This document shows, piece after piece, positions 33,289 through 41,177 of a stretch of 64,000 nucleotides of DNA. Below the pieces are notes generated by a model that saw only the letters and a list, made by a program, of their open reading frames with translations, was not told where the DNA came from and ran no database searches. The first letter of the stretch is position 1. Each line of letters begins with the position of its first letter. The stretch covers positions 476,027-540,026 of the forward strand of contig NZ_PCQD01000002.1 in the NCBI RefSeq assembly GCF_002979975.1, given 5' to 3'. The translations under genes and the position numbers were made by a program. Source of the stretch: Pseudomonas sp. MYb185. GTDB lineage: Bacteria > Pseudomonadota > Gammaproteobacteria > Pseudomonadales > Pseudomonadaceae.

Positions 33289-33317
33289 AAAGTACATGCT
33301 GTATTGCAAAATGACAA
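33289..33317 (-). promoter_or_regulatory. Sigma70-like promoter for mini-DUF1329-SDR unit
   Basis: On the minus strand TTGTCA (33312-33317) and TACTTT (33289-33294) are 17 bp apart. This is the best promoter of the island and marks its right border; the remaining 130 nt to the LysR gene hold only a short GTGC/GCAC hairpin near 33400. Confidence 0.62.
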
Positions 33318-33449
33318 TACGAAAGAGAGGTAAAACTCGGAGAATTTCACGCGACCTGCAGCCCACACCCCGAACTAGAGCCACTTGAAGCCAGCCTGTG
33401 CAATTTCGCACAAGAGGTGTGCATAAGCATCTCCTGCAATTACTGGCAT

Positions 33450-34343
33450 CTATCCCTGCCCCATCAACCTCCCCCGCTCCCTTTCCGCCCGCTCCCGCAG
33501 AAAATCCCAGGTCACCCGCATCCTGGCGATATCCTTCAACTCGATCGGCATCAGCATCCAGAAGGTGCGGATAAAACGTATCTGCGCCGGCATGACCAGG
33601 CTCAACCGCGGGTCACTGTCGGCGGTGAAGGCCGGCAGAATGCCCAGCCCGGCACCTGCGGCAATGGCTTCCTGCTGGGCCAGCACGCTGGTACTGCGTA
33701 CCCCGACTGCGCCGGAACCGGCGATTTCGTCGAGGAACAGCAGGTCCTTGCTGAACACCAGGTCGTCCACGTAGCTGACGAAGCGGTGTTTTTCCAAGTC
33801 GTTGCGCGTGTTGATCGGGCCGTGCTGCTGCAGATAGTCCTTGCCAGCGTACAATCGCAGCACGTAGTCGGTCAGCTTGGTGATGATGAATGGGCCGCGC
33901 TCCGGGCGTTCCAGGGTGATGACGATATCCGCCTCATGCCGTGACAGGCGCACCGCCCGAGGCAGCGCCAGCAGGTCCAGGTGCAGGTGCGGGTGGCGGT
34001 GGCTGAGTTCGCTCAGTTGGCCGGCCACCAGCATGGTGCCGTAGCCTTCGGTAGCGCCGATGCGTACCTGCCCGGACAACGTTTCCCCCGGGTTGGGCAG
34101 TGCCTGCTCGATGCGTACGCTGGCGCCTTCCATCAGCTCCACCTGCGGCAGCAGGCTGCGCCCGGCTTCGGTCAACGTGTAGCCGCTGGTATCGCGGATG
34201 AACAGCGCCACGCCGAGACTCTTCTCCAGCGCCTGCAGTCGGCGCGATACCGTGGTGTGGTCCACGCCGAGGCGCCGCGCTGCGGTGGTCAGGCGGCCGG
34301 CCCGGCTCAATTCGAGGAAAAACCGCAGGTTATCCCAATCCAT
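33450..34343 (-). CDS. LysR-family transcriptional regulator
   Basis: A 297-residue LysR regulator. The N-terminal winged helix (MDWDNLRFFLELSRAGRLTTAARRLGVDHTTVSRR type, residues 1-60) is followed by a linker helix and a periplasmic-binding-protein-like effector domain (VRIGATEGYGTMLVAGQLSEL, SADIVITLERP-like EADIVITLERPE). It is divergent from mmsA with 125 nt between, the classical arrangement for a LysR that controls its neighbour. In Pseudomonas aeruginosa the mms operon is controlled by an AraC-type MmsR, so a LysR here is a different solution. GC and codon use match the right half, not the island. Confidence 0.88.
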   Translation of the reverse strand: MDWDNLRFFLELSRAGRLTTAARRLGVDHTTVSRRLQALEKSLGVALFIRDTSGYTLTEAGRSLLPQVELMEGASVRIEQALPNPGETLSGQVRIGATEGYGTMLVAGQLSELSHRHPHLHLDLLALPRAVRLSRHEADIVITLERPERGPFIITKLTDYVLRLYAGKDYLQQHGPINTRNDLEKHRFVSYVDDLVFSKDLLFLDEIAGSGAVGVRSTSVLAQQEAIAAGAGLGILPAFTADSDPRLSLVMPAQIRFIRTFWMLMPIELKDIARMRVTWDFLRERAERERGRLMGQG

Positions 34344-34390
34344 ACCGCCATCCTGTGCATAAATGCAGACCCAACTTGCGAATGAGCCAA

Positions 34391-34420
34391 TTGTTTATAG
34401 GAAAAACGCACTGCTACTAT
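34391..34420 (+). promoter_or_regulatory. Candidate mmsA promoter
   Basis: TTGTTT (34391-34396) and TACTAT (34415-34420) are 18 bp apart, 48 nt upstream of the mmsA start, within the intergenic region shared with the divergent LysR gene. Confidence 0.4.
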
Positions 34421-34468
34421 CCATGACATCTCCCACGACGACAAGGGCGGCTTGCCCAGAGGCCATCA

Positions 34469-35977
34469 ATGAGCAATAACAATATTCCCACCGTCAAACT
34501 GCTGATCAACGGCGAATTCGTCGAGTCCAAGACCGATCAGTGGCGCGATGTGATCAACCCAGCTACCCAGGAAGTGCTGGCCCGTGTGCCCTTCGCTACC
34601 CAGGACGAGATCAACGCTGCGGTGGCCAGTGCCAAGGAAGCCTTCAAGACCTGGCGCAAGACGCCGATCGGCGCCCGCGCGCGGATCTTCCTCAAGTACC
34701 AGCAGTTGATCCGGGAAAACATCAAGGAACTGGCCGCCATCCTCACCGCGGAGCAGGGCAAGACCCTGGCCGATGCCGAGGGCGACGTGTTCCGCGGGCT
34801 GGAAGTGGTCGAGCATGCTTCGGCGGTAGGTAACCTGCAACTGGGCGAGCTGGCCAATAACGTCGCCGGCGGCGTGGATACCTACACTCTGCTGCAACCG
34901 CTGGGCGTGTGCGCCGGCATCACCCCGTTCAACTTCCCGGCGATGATCCCGCTGTGGATGTTCCCGATGGCCATCGCCACCGGCAACACCTTCGTGCTCA
35001 AGCCCTCCGAGCAGGACCCGATGGTCACCATGCGCCTGGTGGAACTGGCCCTGGAGGCCGGCATCCCGGCCGGCGTACTGAACGTCATCCACGGCGGCGT
35101 GGATGCGGTGAATGCGGTCTGTGACCACCCGGACATCAAGGCGGTATCCTTCGTCGGTTCCACCCACGTCGGCACCCACGTCTACAACCGCGCCAGCCAG
35201 GCCGGCAAGCGTGTGCAGTGCATGATGGGCGCCAAGAACCACGCCATCGTCATGCCCGATGCCAACAAGGAGCAGACCCTGAACAACCTGGTCGGCGCCG
35301 CCTTCGGTGCCGCCGGCCAGCGCTGCATGGCGCTGCCGGTGATCATCCTGGTCGGCGAGTCGCGCAACTGGCTGCCGGAGCTGGCACGCAAGGCCGAGGG
35401 CCTGAAGGTCAGCGCCGGCGTCGAGCCCGGCACCGACGTGGGTCCGGTCATCTCCACCGCCGCCCTGGAGCGCATCAACGGCCTGATCCAGAAAGGCATC
35501 GATGAAGGCGCCGAGCTGGTGCTGGACGGTCGCAATCCCCAGGTGGCCGGCTATGCCGATGGCAACTTCGTCGGCCCGACCATTCTTGCCGGCGTCAAGC
35601 CGGGCATGACCGTGTACGACCAGGAAATCTTCGGCCCGGTACTGTGCGTGATGCAGGCCGACAACCTGGACGAGGCGATCGACATCATCAACGCCAACCC
35701 GAACGGCAACGGCACCGCGATCTTCACCCGCTCCGGCGGCATCGCGCGGCGCTTCCAGGAAGACATCGACGTCGGCCAGGTGGGTATCAACGTGCCGATC
35801 CCGGTGCCGGTGCCGCTGTTCTCCTTCAGTGGTTCGCGCGGCTCCAAGCTGGGCGACCTGGGTCCCTACGGCAAGCAGGTGATCCTGTTCTACACCCAGA
35901 CCAAGACCATTACCGCACGCTGGTTCGATGACGACGAGCAGGCCGCCGCGGTCAACACCACCATCACCCTGAAGTAA
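34469..35977 (+). CDS. mmsA: Methylmalonate-semialdehyde dehydrogenase (CoA-acylating)
   Basis: A 502-residue aldehyde dehydrogenase of the MmsA type, converting methylmalonate semialdehyde plus CoA and NAD to propionyl-CoA, the last step of valine degradation. The catalytic Cys is in [13 protein letters not shown], and [23 protein letters not shown] near the start and [25 protein letters not shown] near the end are family hallmarks. AGAGG precedes the ATG. AATAACAA at 34475-34482 (codons 3-5) is a Crc/Hfq-type motif. It is the first gene of the valine operon, followed by a hairpin and then ech, mmsB, the HIBYL-CoA hydrolase and an acyl-CoA dehydrogenase. Confidence 0.96.
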   Translation: MSNNNIPTVKLLINGEFVESKTDQWRDVINPATQEVLARVPFATQDEINAAVASAKEAFKTWRKTPIGARARIFLKYQQLIRENIKELAAILTAEQGKTLADAEGDVFRGLEVVEHASAVGNLQLGELANNVAGGVDTYTLLQPLGVCAGITPFNFPAMIPLWMFPMAIATGNTFVLKPSEQDPMVTMRLVELALEAGIPAGVLNVIHGGVDAVNAVCDHPDIKAVSFVGSTHVGTHVYNRASQAGKRVQCMMGAKNHAIVMPDANKEQTLNNLVGAAFGAAGQRCMALPVIILVGESRNWLPELARKAEGLKVSAGVEPGTDVGPVISTAALERINGLIQKGIDEGAELVLDGRNPQVAGYADGNFVGPTILAGVKPGMTVYDQEIFGPVLCVMQADNLDEAIDIINANPNGNGTAIFTRSGGIARRFQEDIDVGQVGINVPIPVPVPLFSFSGSRGSKLGDLGPYGKQVILFYTQTKTITARWFDDDEQAAAVNTTITLK

Positions 35978-35984
35978 GTCCTAC

Positions 35985-36015
35985 AGGCCGGCCATTGAAA
36001 GGCCGGCCTCTTTTC
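35985..36015 (+). terminator. Hairpin with short T run after mmsA
   Basis: AGGCCGGCC and GGCCGGCCT form a 9-bp GC stem with a 7-nt loop, followed by CTTTTC. It has rho-independent shape but lies inside the operon, so it probably lets through part of the transcripts and lowers expression of the downstream genes. Confidence 0.7.
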
Positions 36016-36029
36016 GTTGGAGTAGCGAC

Positions 36030-36803
36030 ATGCCTTTTGAAACCATTCTGATCGAGACCCGCGAGCGCGTCGGCCTGATCACCCTGAACCGTCCCCAGGC
36101 GCTGAACGCGCTGAACACCCAGGTACTCGACGAGCTGAACCAGGCCCTCGACCAGTTCGAGAATGACCCGCAGATCGGCTGCGTGGTGCTGACCGGTTCG
36201 AGCAAGGCCTTCGCCGCCGGCGCCGACATCAAGCAGATGGTCGACCTGCAGTACCCGCAGGTGTTCATGGATGACTTCTTCTCCCCCGCCGACCGCATCG
36301 CCAACCGCCGCAAGCCGCTGATCGCCGCAGTGGCCGGCTATGCCCTGGGCGGCGGCTGCGAGCTGGCGATGATCTGCGACTTCATCTATGCCGCCGACAA
36401 TGCCCGCTTCGGCCAGCCGGAAATCAACCTGGGGGTACTCCCCGGTATCGGCGGCACCCAGCGCCTGACCCGCGCCCTGGGCAAGGCCAAGGCGATGGAA
36501 ATGTGCCTCACCGGTCGCCAGATGGACGCCGAGGAAGCCGAACGTGCCGGCCTGGTGGCGCGCATCATCCCGGTGGATCAACTGCTGGAGGAAACGCTGA
36601 AGACCGCCCAGGTGATCGCCGAGAAGTCCCTGCCCAGCGTGATGATGACCAAGGAGTGCGTCAACCGCGTGTTCGAGACCAGTCTGAGCGAAGGGGTGCG
36701 CTTCGAGCGCCGGGTGTTCCATTCGATCTTCGCCACCGCCGACCAGACCGAAGGCATGCAGGCCTTCGTGGAGAAGCGTAAACCTGATTTCAAGCATGGC
36801 TGA
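36030..36803 (+). CDS. Enoyl-CoA hydratase (methacrylyl-CoA hydration)
   Basis: A 257-residue crotonase with the oxyanion-hole segments [14 protein letters not shown] and [12 protein letters not shown] and the acidic catalytic residues in CELAM and [17 protein letters not shown]. In the valine route it would add water to methacrylyl-CoA to give 3-hydroxyisobutyryl-CoA. GGAG stands upstream of the ATG, which follows the mmsA hairpin by 14 nt. The context (mmsA, mmsB, HIBYL-CoA hydrolase, acyl-CoA dehydrogenase) fixes the pathway more than the sequence does. Confidence 0.9.
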   Translation: MPFETILIETRERVGLITLNRPQALNALNTQVLDELNQALDQFENDPQIGCVVLTGSSKAFAAGADIKQMVDLQYPQVFMDDFFSPADRIANRRKPLIAAVAGYALGGGCELAMICDFIYAADNARFGQPEINLGVLPGIGGTQRLTRALGKAKAMEMCLTGRQMDAEEAERAGLVARIIPVDQLLEETLKTAQVIAEKSLPSVMMTKECVNRVFETSLSEGVRFERRVFHSIFATADQTEGMQAFVEKRKPDFKHG

Positions 36804-36843
36804 GCTCGACAGCCCCTGTTGGGCGTGTTGCGCACCCCGGGTT

Positions 36844-36917
36844 GGCGAGCGCCTGCTCGACGACAGCTTCAGCCGCGACCAGGCCATGCAGGCGTAGCGC
36901 AGGCGCGCTACACCCCG
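36844..36917. repeat. REP-like element pair between ech and mmsB
   Basis: Two palindromes: GGCGAGC-gcct-GCTCGAC (36844-36861) and GTAGCGC-aggc-GCGCTAC followed by ACCCCG (36894-36917). The same two modules in the same order occur at 47192-47263, and single modules at 40171 and 52621, so this is a dispersed repeat of the genome. Confidence 0.7.
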
Positions 36918-36954
36918 AAAAAAATAACGGCACTAATAAAAAGAGGTAACTCAC

Positions 36955-37848
36955 ATGAAAATCGGATTTCTTGGCCTGGGCAACATGGGCGGGCCGATGG
37001 CTCACAATCTCATCAAGGCCGGCCATCAACTGACCGTGTTCGACCTGTCCCAGGCGGCGGTGGCCAGCCTGGTGGAAGCCGGCGCCAGCGCCGCCCCGAG
37101 CATCGCCGAACTGGCCCGCAGCGATATCGAACTGATCATCACCATGCTCCCAGCAGCCCAGCATGTGAAGTCCGTCTACCTGGGCGAAGACGGCCTGCTG
37201 GCCAATGTAGCCCCGGCGGTACGCCTGATCGACAGCTCGACCATCGACCCCATGAGCGCCCGCGAAGTGGCCGCGGCCGCCGCCAGCAATGGCAACCGCA
37301 TGCTCGACGCGCCGGTATCCGGTGGCACCGGCGGTGCCACTGCAGGCACCCTGACCTTCATGGTCGGTGGCGAACAGGCTGACTTCGACACCGCGTTGCC
37401 GGTGCTGCAGGCCATGGGCAAGAACATCGTCCACTGCGGTCCCAGCGGCAATGGCCAGGTAGCCAAGGTCGCCAACAACATGCTGCTGGGCATCTCCATG
37501 ATCGGCGTGGCCGAGGCCATGAACCTGGGCGTTTCCCTGGGCATGGACCCCAAGGTGCTGGCCGGCATCATCAACACCTCCAGCGGTCGCTGCTGGAGTT
37601 CGGATACCTACAACCCCTACCCCGAGGTGCTGGAAAACGCTCCGGCATCCCGCGGCTACACCGGTGGCTTCGGCACCGACCTGATGCTCAAGGACCTGGG
37701 GCTGGCCACCGAGGCGGCGAAACAGGCGCGCCAGCCGGTGGTGCTGGGCGCCGCGGCGCAGCAGCTGTACCAGACCTTCAGCAGCCAGGGTAACGGCGCT
37801 CTGGACTTCTCCGCCATCATCAAGCTGTACAACGGAGCGATCGAATGA
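36955..37848 (+). CDS. mmsB: 3-Hydroxyisobutyrate dehydrogenase
   Basis: A 297-residue NAD-dependent beta-hydroxyacid dehydrogenase, oxidising 3-hydroxyisobutyrate to methylmalonate semialdehyde. The N-terminal fold is KIGFLGLGNMGGPMAHNL, the substrate loop DAPVSGGTGGATAGTLTFMVGG, the catalytic Lys in GNGQVAKVANNMLLG, and the C-terminal motif KDLGLATEAA. Length matches the family. AAGAGG precedes the ATG. Its stop overlaps the start of the next gene by 4 nt. Confidence 0.96.
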   Translation: MKIGFLGLGNMGGPMAHNLIKAGHQLTVFDLSQAAVASLVEAGASAAPSIAELARSDIELIITMLPAAQHVKSVYLGEDGLLANVAPAVRLIDSSTIDPMSAREVAAAAASNGNRMLDAPVSGGTGGATAGTLTFMVGGEQADFDTALPVLQAMGKNIVHCGPSGNGQVAKVANNMLLGISMIGVAEAMNLGVSLGMDPKVLAGIINTSSGRCWSSDTYNPYPEVLENAPASRGYTGGFGTDLMLKDLGLATEAAKQARQPVVLGAAAQQLYQTFSSQGNGALDFSAIIKLYNGAIE

Positions 37849-38924
37849 CCGAGCAGACTGTACTGGTCGAGGTCCGCAACGGCGTTGGCCACCTGACCCT
37901 GAACCGGCCTGCCGGGCTCAATGCCCTGAACCTGGACATGGTTCGCCAGCTGCGCCAGCAGCTGGACGCCTGGCAGGGCGATGCCCAGGTGCGCGTGGTG
38001 GTGCTGCGCTCCACTGGCGAGAAGGCCTTCTGCGCCGGCGGCGATATCCGCGGGCTGTATGACAGCTACCTGGCCGGCGATGGCATGTATATGACCTTCT
38101 TCCAGGAGGAGTACGCGCTGGACCAACTGCTCCACGCCTACGCCAAGCCGGTACTGGCATTGATGGACGGCTTTGTGCTCGGCGGTGGCATGGGCCTGGC
38201 CCAGGCCGCCTCGCACCGGGTGGTCACCGAGCGGGTGAAGATGGGCATGCCGGAAACCGGCATCGGCTACTTCCCGGATGTGGGTGGCAGCTATTTTCTG
38301 CCACGCCTGGAGGGCGCCATCGGCCAGTACCTGGGGGTCACCGGCTCGCATGTCCGCGCCGCCGACGCCCTGTACTGCGGCCTGGCCGACCACTGCCTCA
38401 GCAGCGACGTGCTCGCCGAACTGGACCAGGCGCTCAACACCCAGGCCTGGTCGGAGGACCCGGCCAGTGACCTGGACCGGCTGCTCGGCAAGCGTGCTTC
38501 GCAGAAGATCCCCGGCTCGGAGATCAAGGCGCTGCGCTCGGCCATCGATCATCACTTCAGCCAGCCGGACATGCCGCGCATTCGCGCCTCGCTCGCCAGC
38601 GAGGACTGCCCCGCCTACCTGGACTGGGCCCAGCACACCCTGGCGGCCATCGACAGCAAGTCACCGCTGGCCATGTGCGTCACCCTGGAGCTGCTGCGCC
38701 AGGGCCGCGAGCTGAGCCTGGCGGACTGCTTCGCCCTGGAACTGCACCTGGATCGCCAGTGGTTCGCCAAGGGCGACATCATGGAGGGCGTGCGCGCGCT
38801 GATCATCGACAAGGACAAGAACCCGCGCTGGAATCCGCCGAGCCTGGCCGAGGTCACGCCCGGCCGGGTAGCGGAATTCTTCGCCGGCTTTGTACCGGGT
38901 CATACAGCCGATCGACTGGCCTGA
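37845..38924 (+). CDS. 3-Hydroxyisobutyryl-CoA hydrolase (crotonase family)
   Basis: A 359-residue crotonase-fold protein, about 100 residues longer than enoyl-CoA hydratases, with EKAFCAGGDIRGLYD, GFVLGGGMGLAQAASHRVVTE and MGMPETGIGYFPDVGGSYFL, the hallmarks of 3-hydroxyisobutyryl-CoA hydrolases. The C-terminal RWNPPSLAEV segment is also typical. It frees 3-hydroxyisobutyrate for MmsB, whose gene overlaps it by 4 nt (ATGA). This supports a complete methacrylyl-CoA to propionyl-CoA route in one operon. Confidence 0.92.
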   Translation: MTEQTVLVEVRNGVGHLTLNRPAGLNALNLDMVRQLRQQLDAWQGDAQVRVVVLRSTGEKAFCAGGDIRGLYDSYLAGDGMYMTFFQEEYALDQLLHAYAKPVLALMDGFVLGGGMGLAQAASHRVVTERVKMGMPETGIGYFPDVGGSYFLPRLEGAIGQYLGVTGSHVRAADALYCGLADHCLSSDVLAELDQALNTQAWSEDPASDLDRLLGKRASQKIPGSEIKALRSAIDHHFSQPDMPRIRASLASEDCPAYLDWAQHTLAAIDSKSPLAMCVTLELLRQGRELSLADCFALELHLDRQWFAKGDIMEGVRALIIDKDKNPRWNPPSLAEVTPGRVAEFFAGFVPGHTADRLA

Positions 38925-38945
38925 TCGAGAACAAGGAGAGAGCAC

Positions 38946-40097
38946 ATGCACGATATCGAGCTCAATGAAGACCAGCGCATGATCCGCGACATGGCCCGCC
39001 AGTTCGCCCAGAGCGAGCTGGCGCCACGGGCCGCCGAATGGGACAAGGCCGGCTGGATCGACGATGCCGTGGTACGCCAGATGGGCGAACTCGGCTTGCT
39101 GGGCATGGTGGTGCCGGAGGAATGGGGCGGCAGCTACGTCGACTACGTAGCCTATGCCCTGGCGGTGGAGGAAATTGCCGCCGGCTGTAGCGCCACCGGC
39201 GCCATGATGAGTATTCACAACTCGGTGGGCTGCGGCCCACTGCTGAAATACGGCAATGCCGAACAGCAGGAAGCCTGGTTGCCCGACCTCGCGGCCGGCA
39301 GGGCCATCGGCTGTTTCTGCCTGACCGAACCCCAGGCCGGCTCCGAGGCGCACAACCTGCGCACCCGGGCGGTGCTGGAGGATGGCCAATGGGTGATCAA
39401 CGGCGCCAAGCAGTTCGTCAGCAACGCCAAGCGTGCGCAGCTGGCCGTCGTCTTCGCCGTGACCGATCCGGAACTGGGCAAGAAGGGCCTCTCGGCCTTC
39501 CTGGTACCCACCGACAACCCCGGTTTCAAGATCGAGCGCATGGAGCACAAGATGGGCATCCGCGGCTCGGACACCTGCGCGGTAACCCTGGATAATTGCC
39601 GTATTCCCGAGGCCAACATGCTCGGCCCGCGCGGCAAGGGCCTGGCCATCGCCCTGTCCAACCTGGAAGGTGGCCGCATCGGCATCGCCGCCCAGGCCCT
39701 GGGCATCGCCCGCTCGGCCTTCGAGGCGGCGCTGAGCTACGCCCGCGAGCGCACCCAGTTCGGCGTACCGCTGACCGAACACCAGAGCATCGCCAACATG
39801 CTGGCGGACATGCACACCCGCATCAACGCCACCCGGCTGCTGATCCTGCATGCCGCGCGCCTGCGCAGCGAAGGCCAGCCGTGCCTGTCCGAGGCTTCCC
39901 AGGCCAAGCTGTTCGCCAGCGAGATGGCCGAGGAGGTGTGCTCCAGGGCGGTACAGATCCATGGTGGCTACGGCTATCTGGAGGATTACCCGGTGGAGCG
40001 GCTGTATCGCGATGCGCGGATCACCCAGATCTATGAAGGCACCAGCGAGATCCAGCGGCTGCTGATCGCCAGGGAGCTGAAGAACTATCCGTTGTGA
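38946..40097 (+). CDS. Acyl-CoA dehydrogenase (isobutyryl-CoA type)
   Basis: A 383-residue FAD acyl-CoA dehydrogenase. [20 protein letters not shown] and [10 protein letters not shown] bind FAD and substrate, and [34 protein letters not shown] holds the C-terminal signature and catalytic Glu region. In this operon it should oxidise isobutyryl-CoA to methacrylyl-CoA, the substrate of the hydratase at 36030. AAGGAG precedes the ATG, 21 nt after the hydrolase. Confidence 0.93.
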   Translation: MHDIELNEDQRMIRDMARQFAQSELAPRAAEWDKAGWIDDAVVRQMGELGLLGMVVPEEWGGSYVDYVAYALAVEEIAAGCSATGAMMSIHNSVGCGPLLKYGNAEQQEAWLPDLAAGRAIGCFCLTEPQAGSEAHNLRTRAVLEDGQWVINGAKQFVSNAKRAQLAVVFAVTDPELGKKGLSAFLVPTDNPGFKIERMEHKMGIRGSDTCAVTLDNCRIPEANMLGPRGKGLAIALSNLEGGRIGIAAQALGIARSAFEAALSYARERTQFGVPLTEHQSIANMLADMHTRINATRLLILHAARLRSEGQPCLSEASQAKLFASEMAEEVCSRAVQIHGGYGYLEDYPVERLYRDARITQIYEGTSEIQRLLIARELKNYPL

Positions 40098-40170
40098 CAG
40101 GCTGGGGGCCGGGGACTGGATGGAATGCCGGGTTCCATCCCGGCCTGCGGTGTATCCGGCTGGCGTGGGA

Positions 40171-40190
40171 TGTCGAGCAGAAGCTCGACA
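40171..40190. repeat. REP-like palindrome
   Basis: TGTCGAGC and GCTCGACA flank a 4-nt loop 73 nt after the acyl-CoA dehydrogenase stop. It is the same module as at 36844 and 47192. It may terminate or stabilise the valine operon mRNA. The stretch 40098-40337 holds nothing else recognisable. Confidence 0.6.
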
Positions 40191-40337
40191 CTCCATGCGG
40201 CACTATGAATTGCCCTGATGAGTCCCTTGCCCACGCCACCAATCTCGACTAGCATCAGCGATATTAGAAATGCCCCGCGGTCGATACAACGCAACCGTAG
40301 AGAGGCAATAACAAGAACAACAGCAGGTCCTGATGTC

Positions 40338-40514
40338 ATGAAAACCAACAATGTGGTCAATGCCTCCACCATCGTCGCCTTCTGCACCCTGATGCTCGTC
40401 GCGCTGACGGCCAACGCGCTGCACCGCAGCAGCGAAGCCAACGGCAGCCGCATGACAGGTGCACCCTGCCACACCCTGCACTGTCACGCCATGAACCCGG
40501 CCCACTGGCTCTGA
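40338..40514 (+). CDS. Possible small membrane protein, 58 residues
   Basis: The frame MKTNNVVNASTIVAFCTLML continues with a hydrophobic helix and ends in a Cys/His-bearing tail (GAPCHTLHCHAMNPAHWL). The start lacks a good ribosome site (GCAGG at 11 bases). AATAACAA and AAGAACAA lie just upstream. It stands alone between the valine operon and the convergent response regulator gene. It may be a true small protein or chance; I recognise no family. Confidence 0.35.
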   Translation: MKTNNVVNASTIVAFCTLMLVALTANALHRSSEANGSRMTGAPCHTLHCHAMNPAHWL

Positions 40515-40532
40515 CCCGGGAACCTGTCCCCG

Positions 40533-41177
40533 TTACCTGGCAGCCAGGGTAAAGGGCTCGATCAGTCCCATCCCGATTGCCATACCCACCAATGCCGGCA
40601 GGCTATCGGCCTGCATGCGCTTCATTACCCGAGAGCGGTACAGGTCCACGGTCTTCACGCTCAGCCCAAGCTGCTCGGCTATCTCCCGATTGTTGTAACC
40701 CTGCACCAGCGGCAGCAGTATGTCCTGTTCCCGTGGCGTCAGTTGCTGCAGGCGCTCGGCCACCTGTCCAGCTACCCCCTCGTCCGCGGCGGGCCGGGCG
40801 TGCAGGCGCAGCGCCCGTTGCACGCTGTCCAACAGCAATTGCTCATTGTACGGCTTCTCGATGAAATCCACCGCGCCACCACGAAACGCCCGCACCACGA
40901 TGGGCACATCGGCGTGGGCACTGACGAAGATCACCGGCAGGTGGCTGCCCCGCTCACGCAGCGCTTCCTGCACCGCCAGTCCGCCCATGCCGGGCATGCG
41001 GATATCCAGCACCACGCAGGCCGGCCCCTGTTCGTCACAGTCGGCGAGAAACGCCTGGCCACTGGTAAAGGGCAAGGCCCTGAGCCCGATCGACTCCAGC
41101 AGCCAGACCGTGGAGTCCAGCATCCCCTGGTCATCATCCACCACATATACCCGTTGTGGCTGATCCGCTTCCATCAT
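40533..41177 (-). CDS. FixJ-type response regulator
   Basis: A 214-residue regulator with a receiver domain (DDD at 14-16, phospho-acceptor D58 in VVLDIRMPGMGG, Thr/Ser and Lys in VSAHADVP and EKPYNEQLL) and a LuxR-type helix-turn-helix (LTPREQDILLPLVQGYNNREIAEQLGLSVKTVDLYRSRVM pattern). The FIEKPY wording is typical of FixJ/TtrR relatives. Its ATG overlaps the stop of the kinase gene by 4 nt. It likely controls the divergent acyl-CoA synthetase and transporter genes, possibly through the palindrome at 42661. Confidence 0.92.
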   Translation of the reverse strand: MMEADQPQRVYVVDDDQGMLDSTVWLLESIGLRALPFTSGQAFLADCDEQGPACVVLDIRMPGMGGLAVQEALRERGSHLPVIFVSAHADVPIVVRAFRGGAVDFIEKPYNEQLLLDSVQRALRLHARPAADEGVAGQVAERLQQLTPREQDILLPLVQGYNNREIAEQLGLSVKTVDLYRSRVMKRMQADSLPALVGMAIGMGLIEPFTLAAR

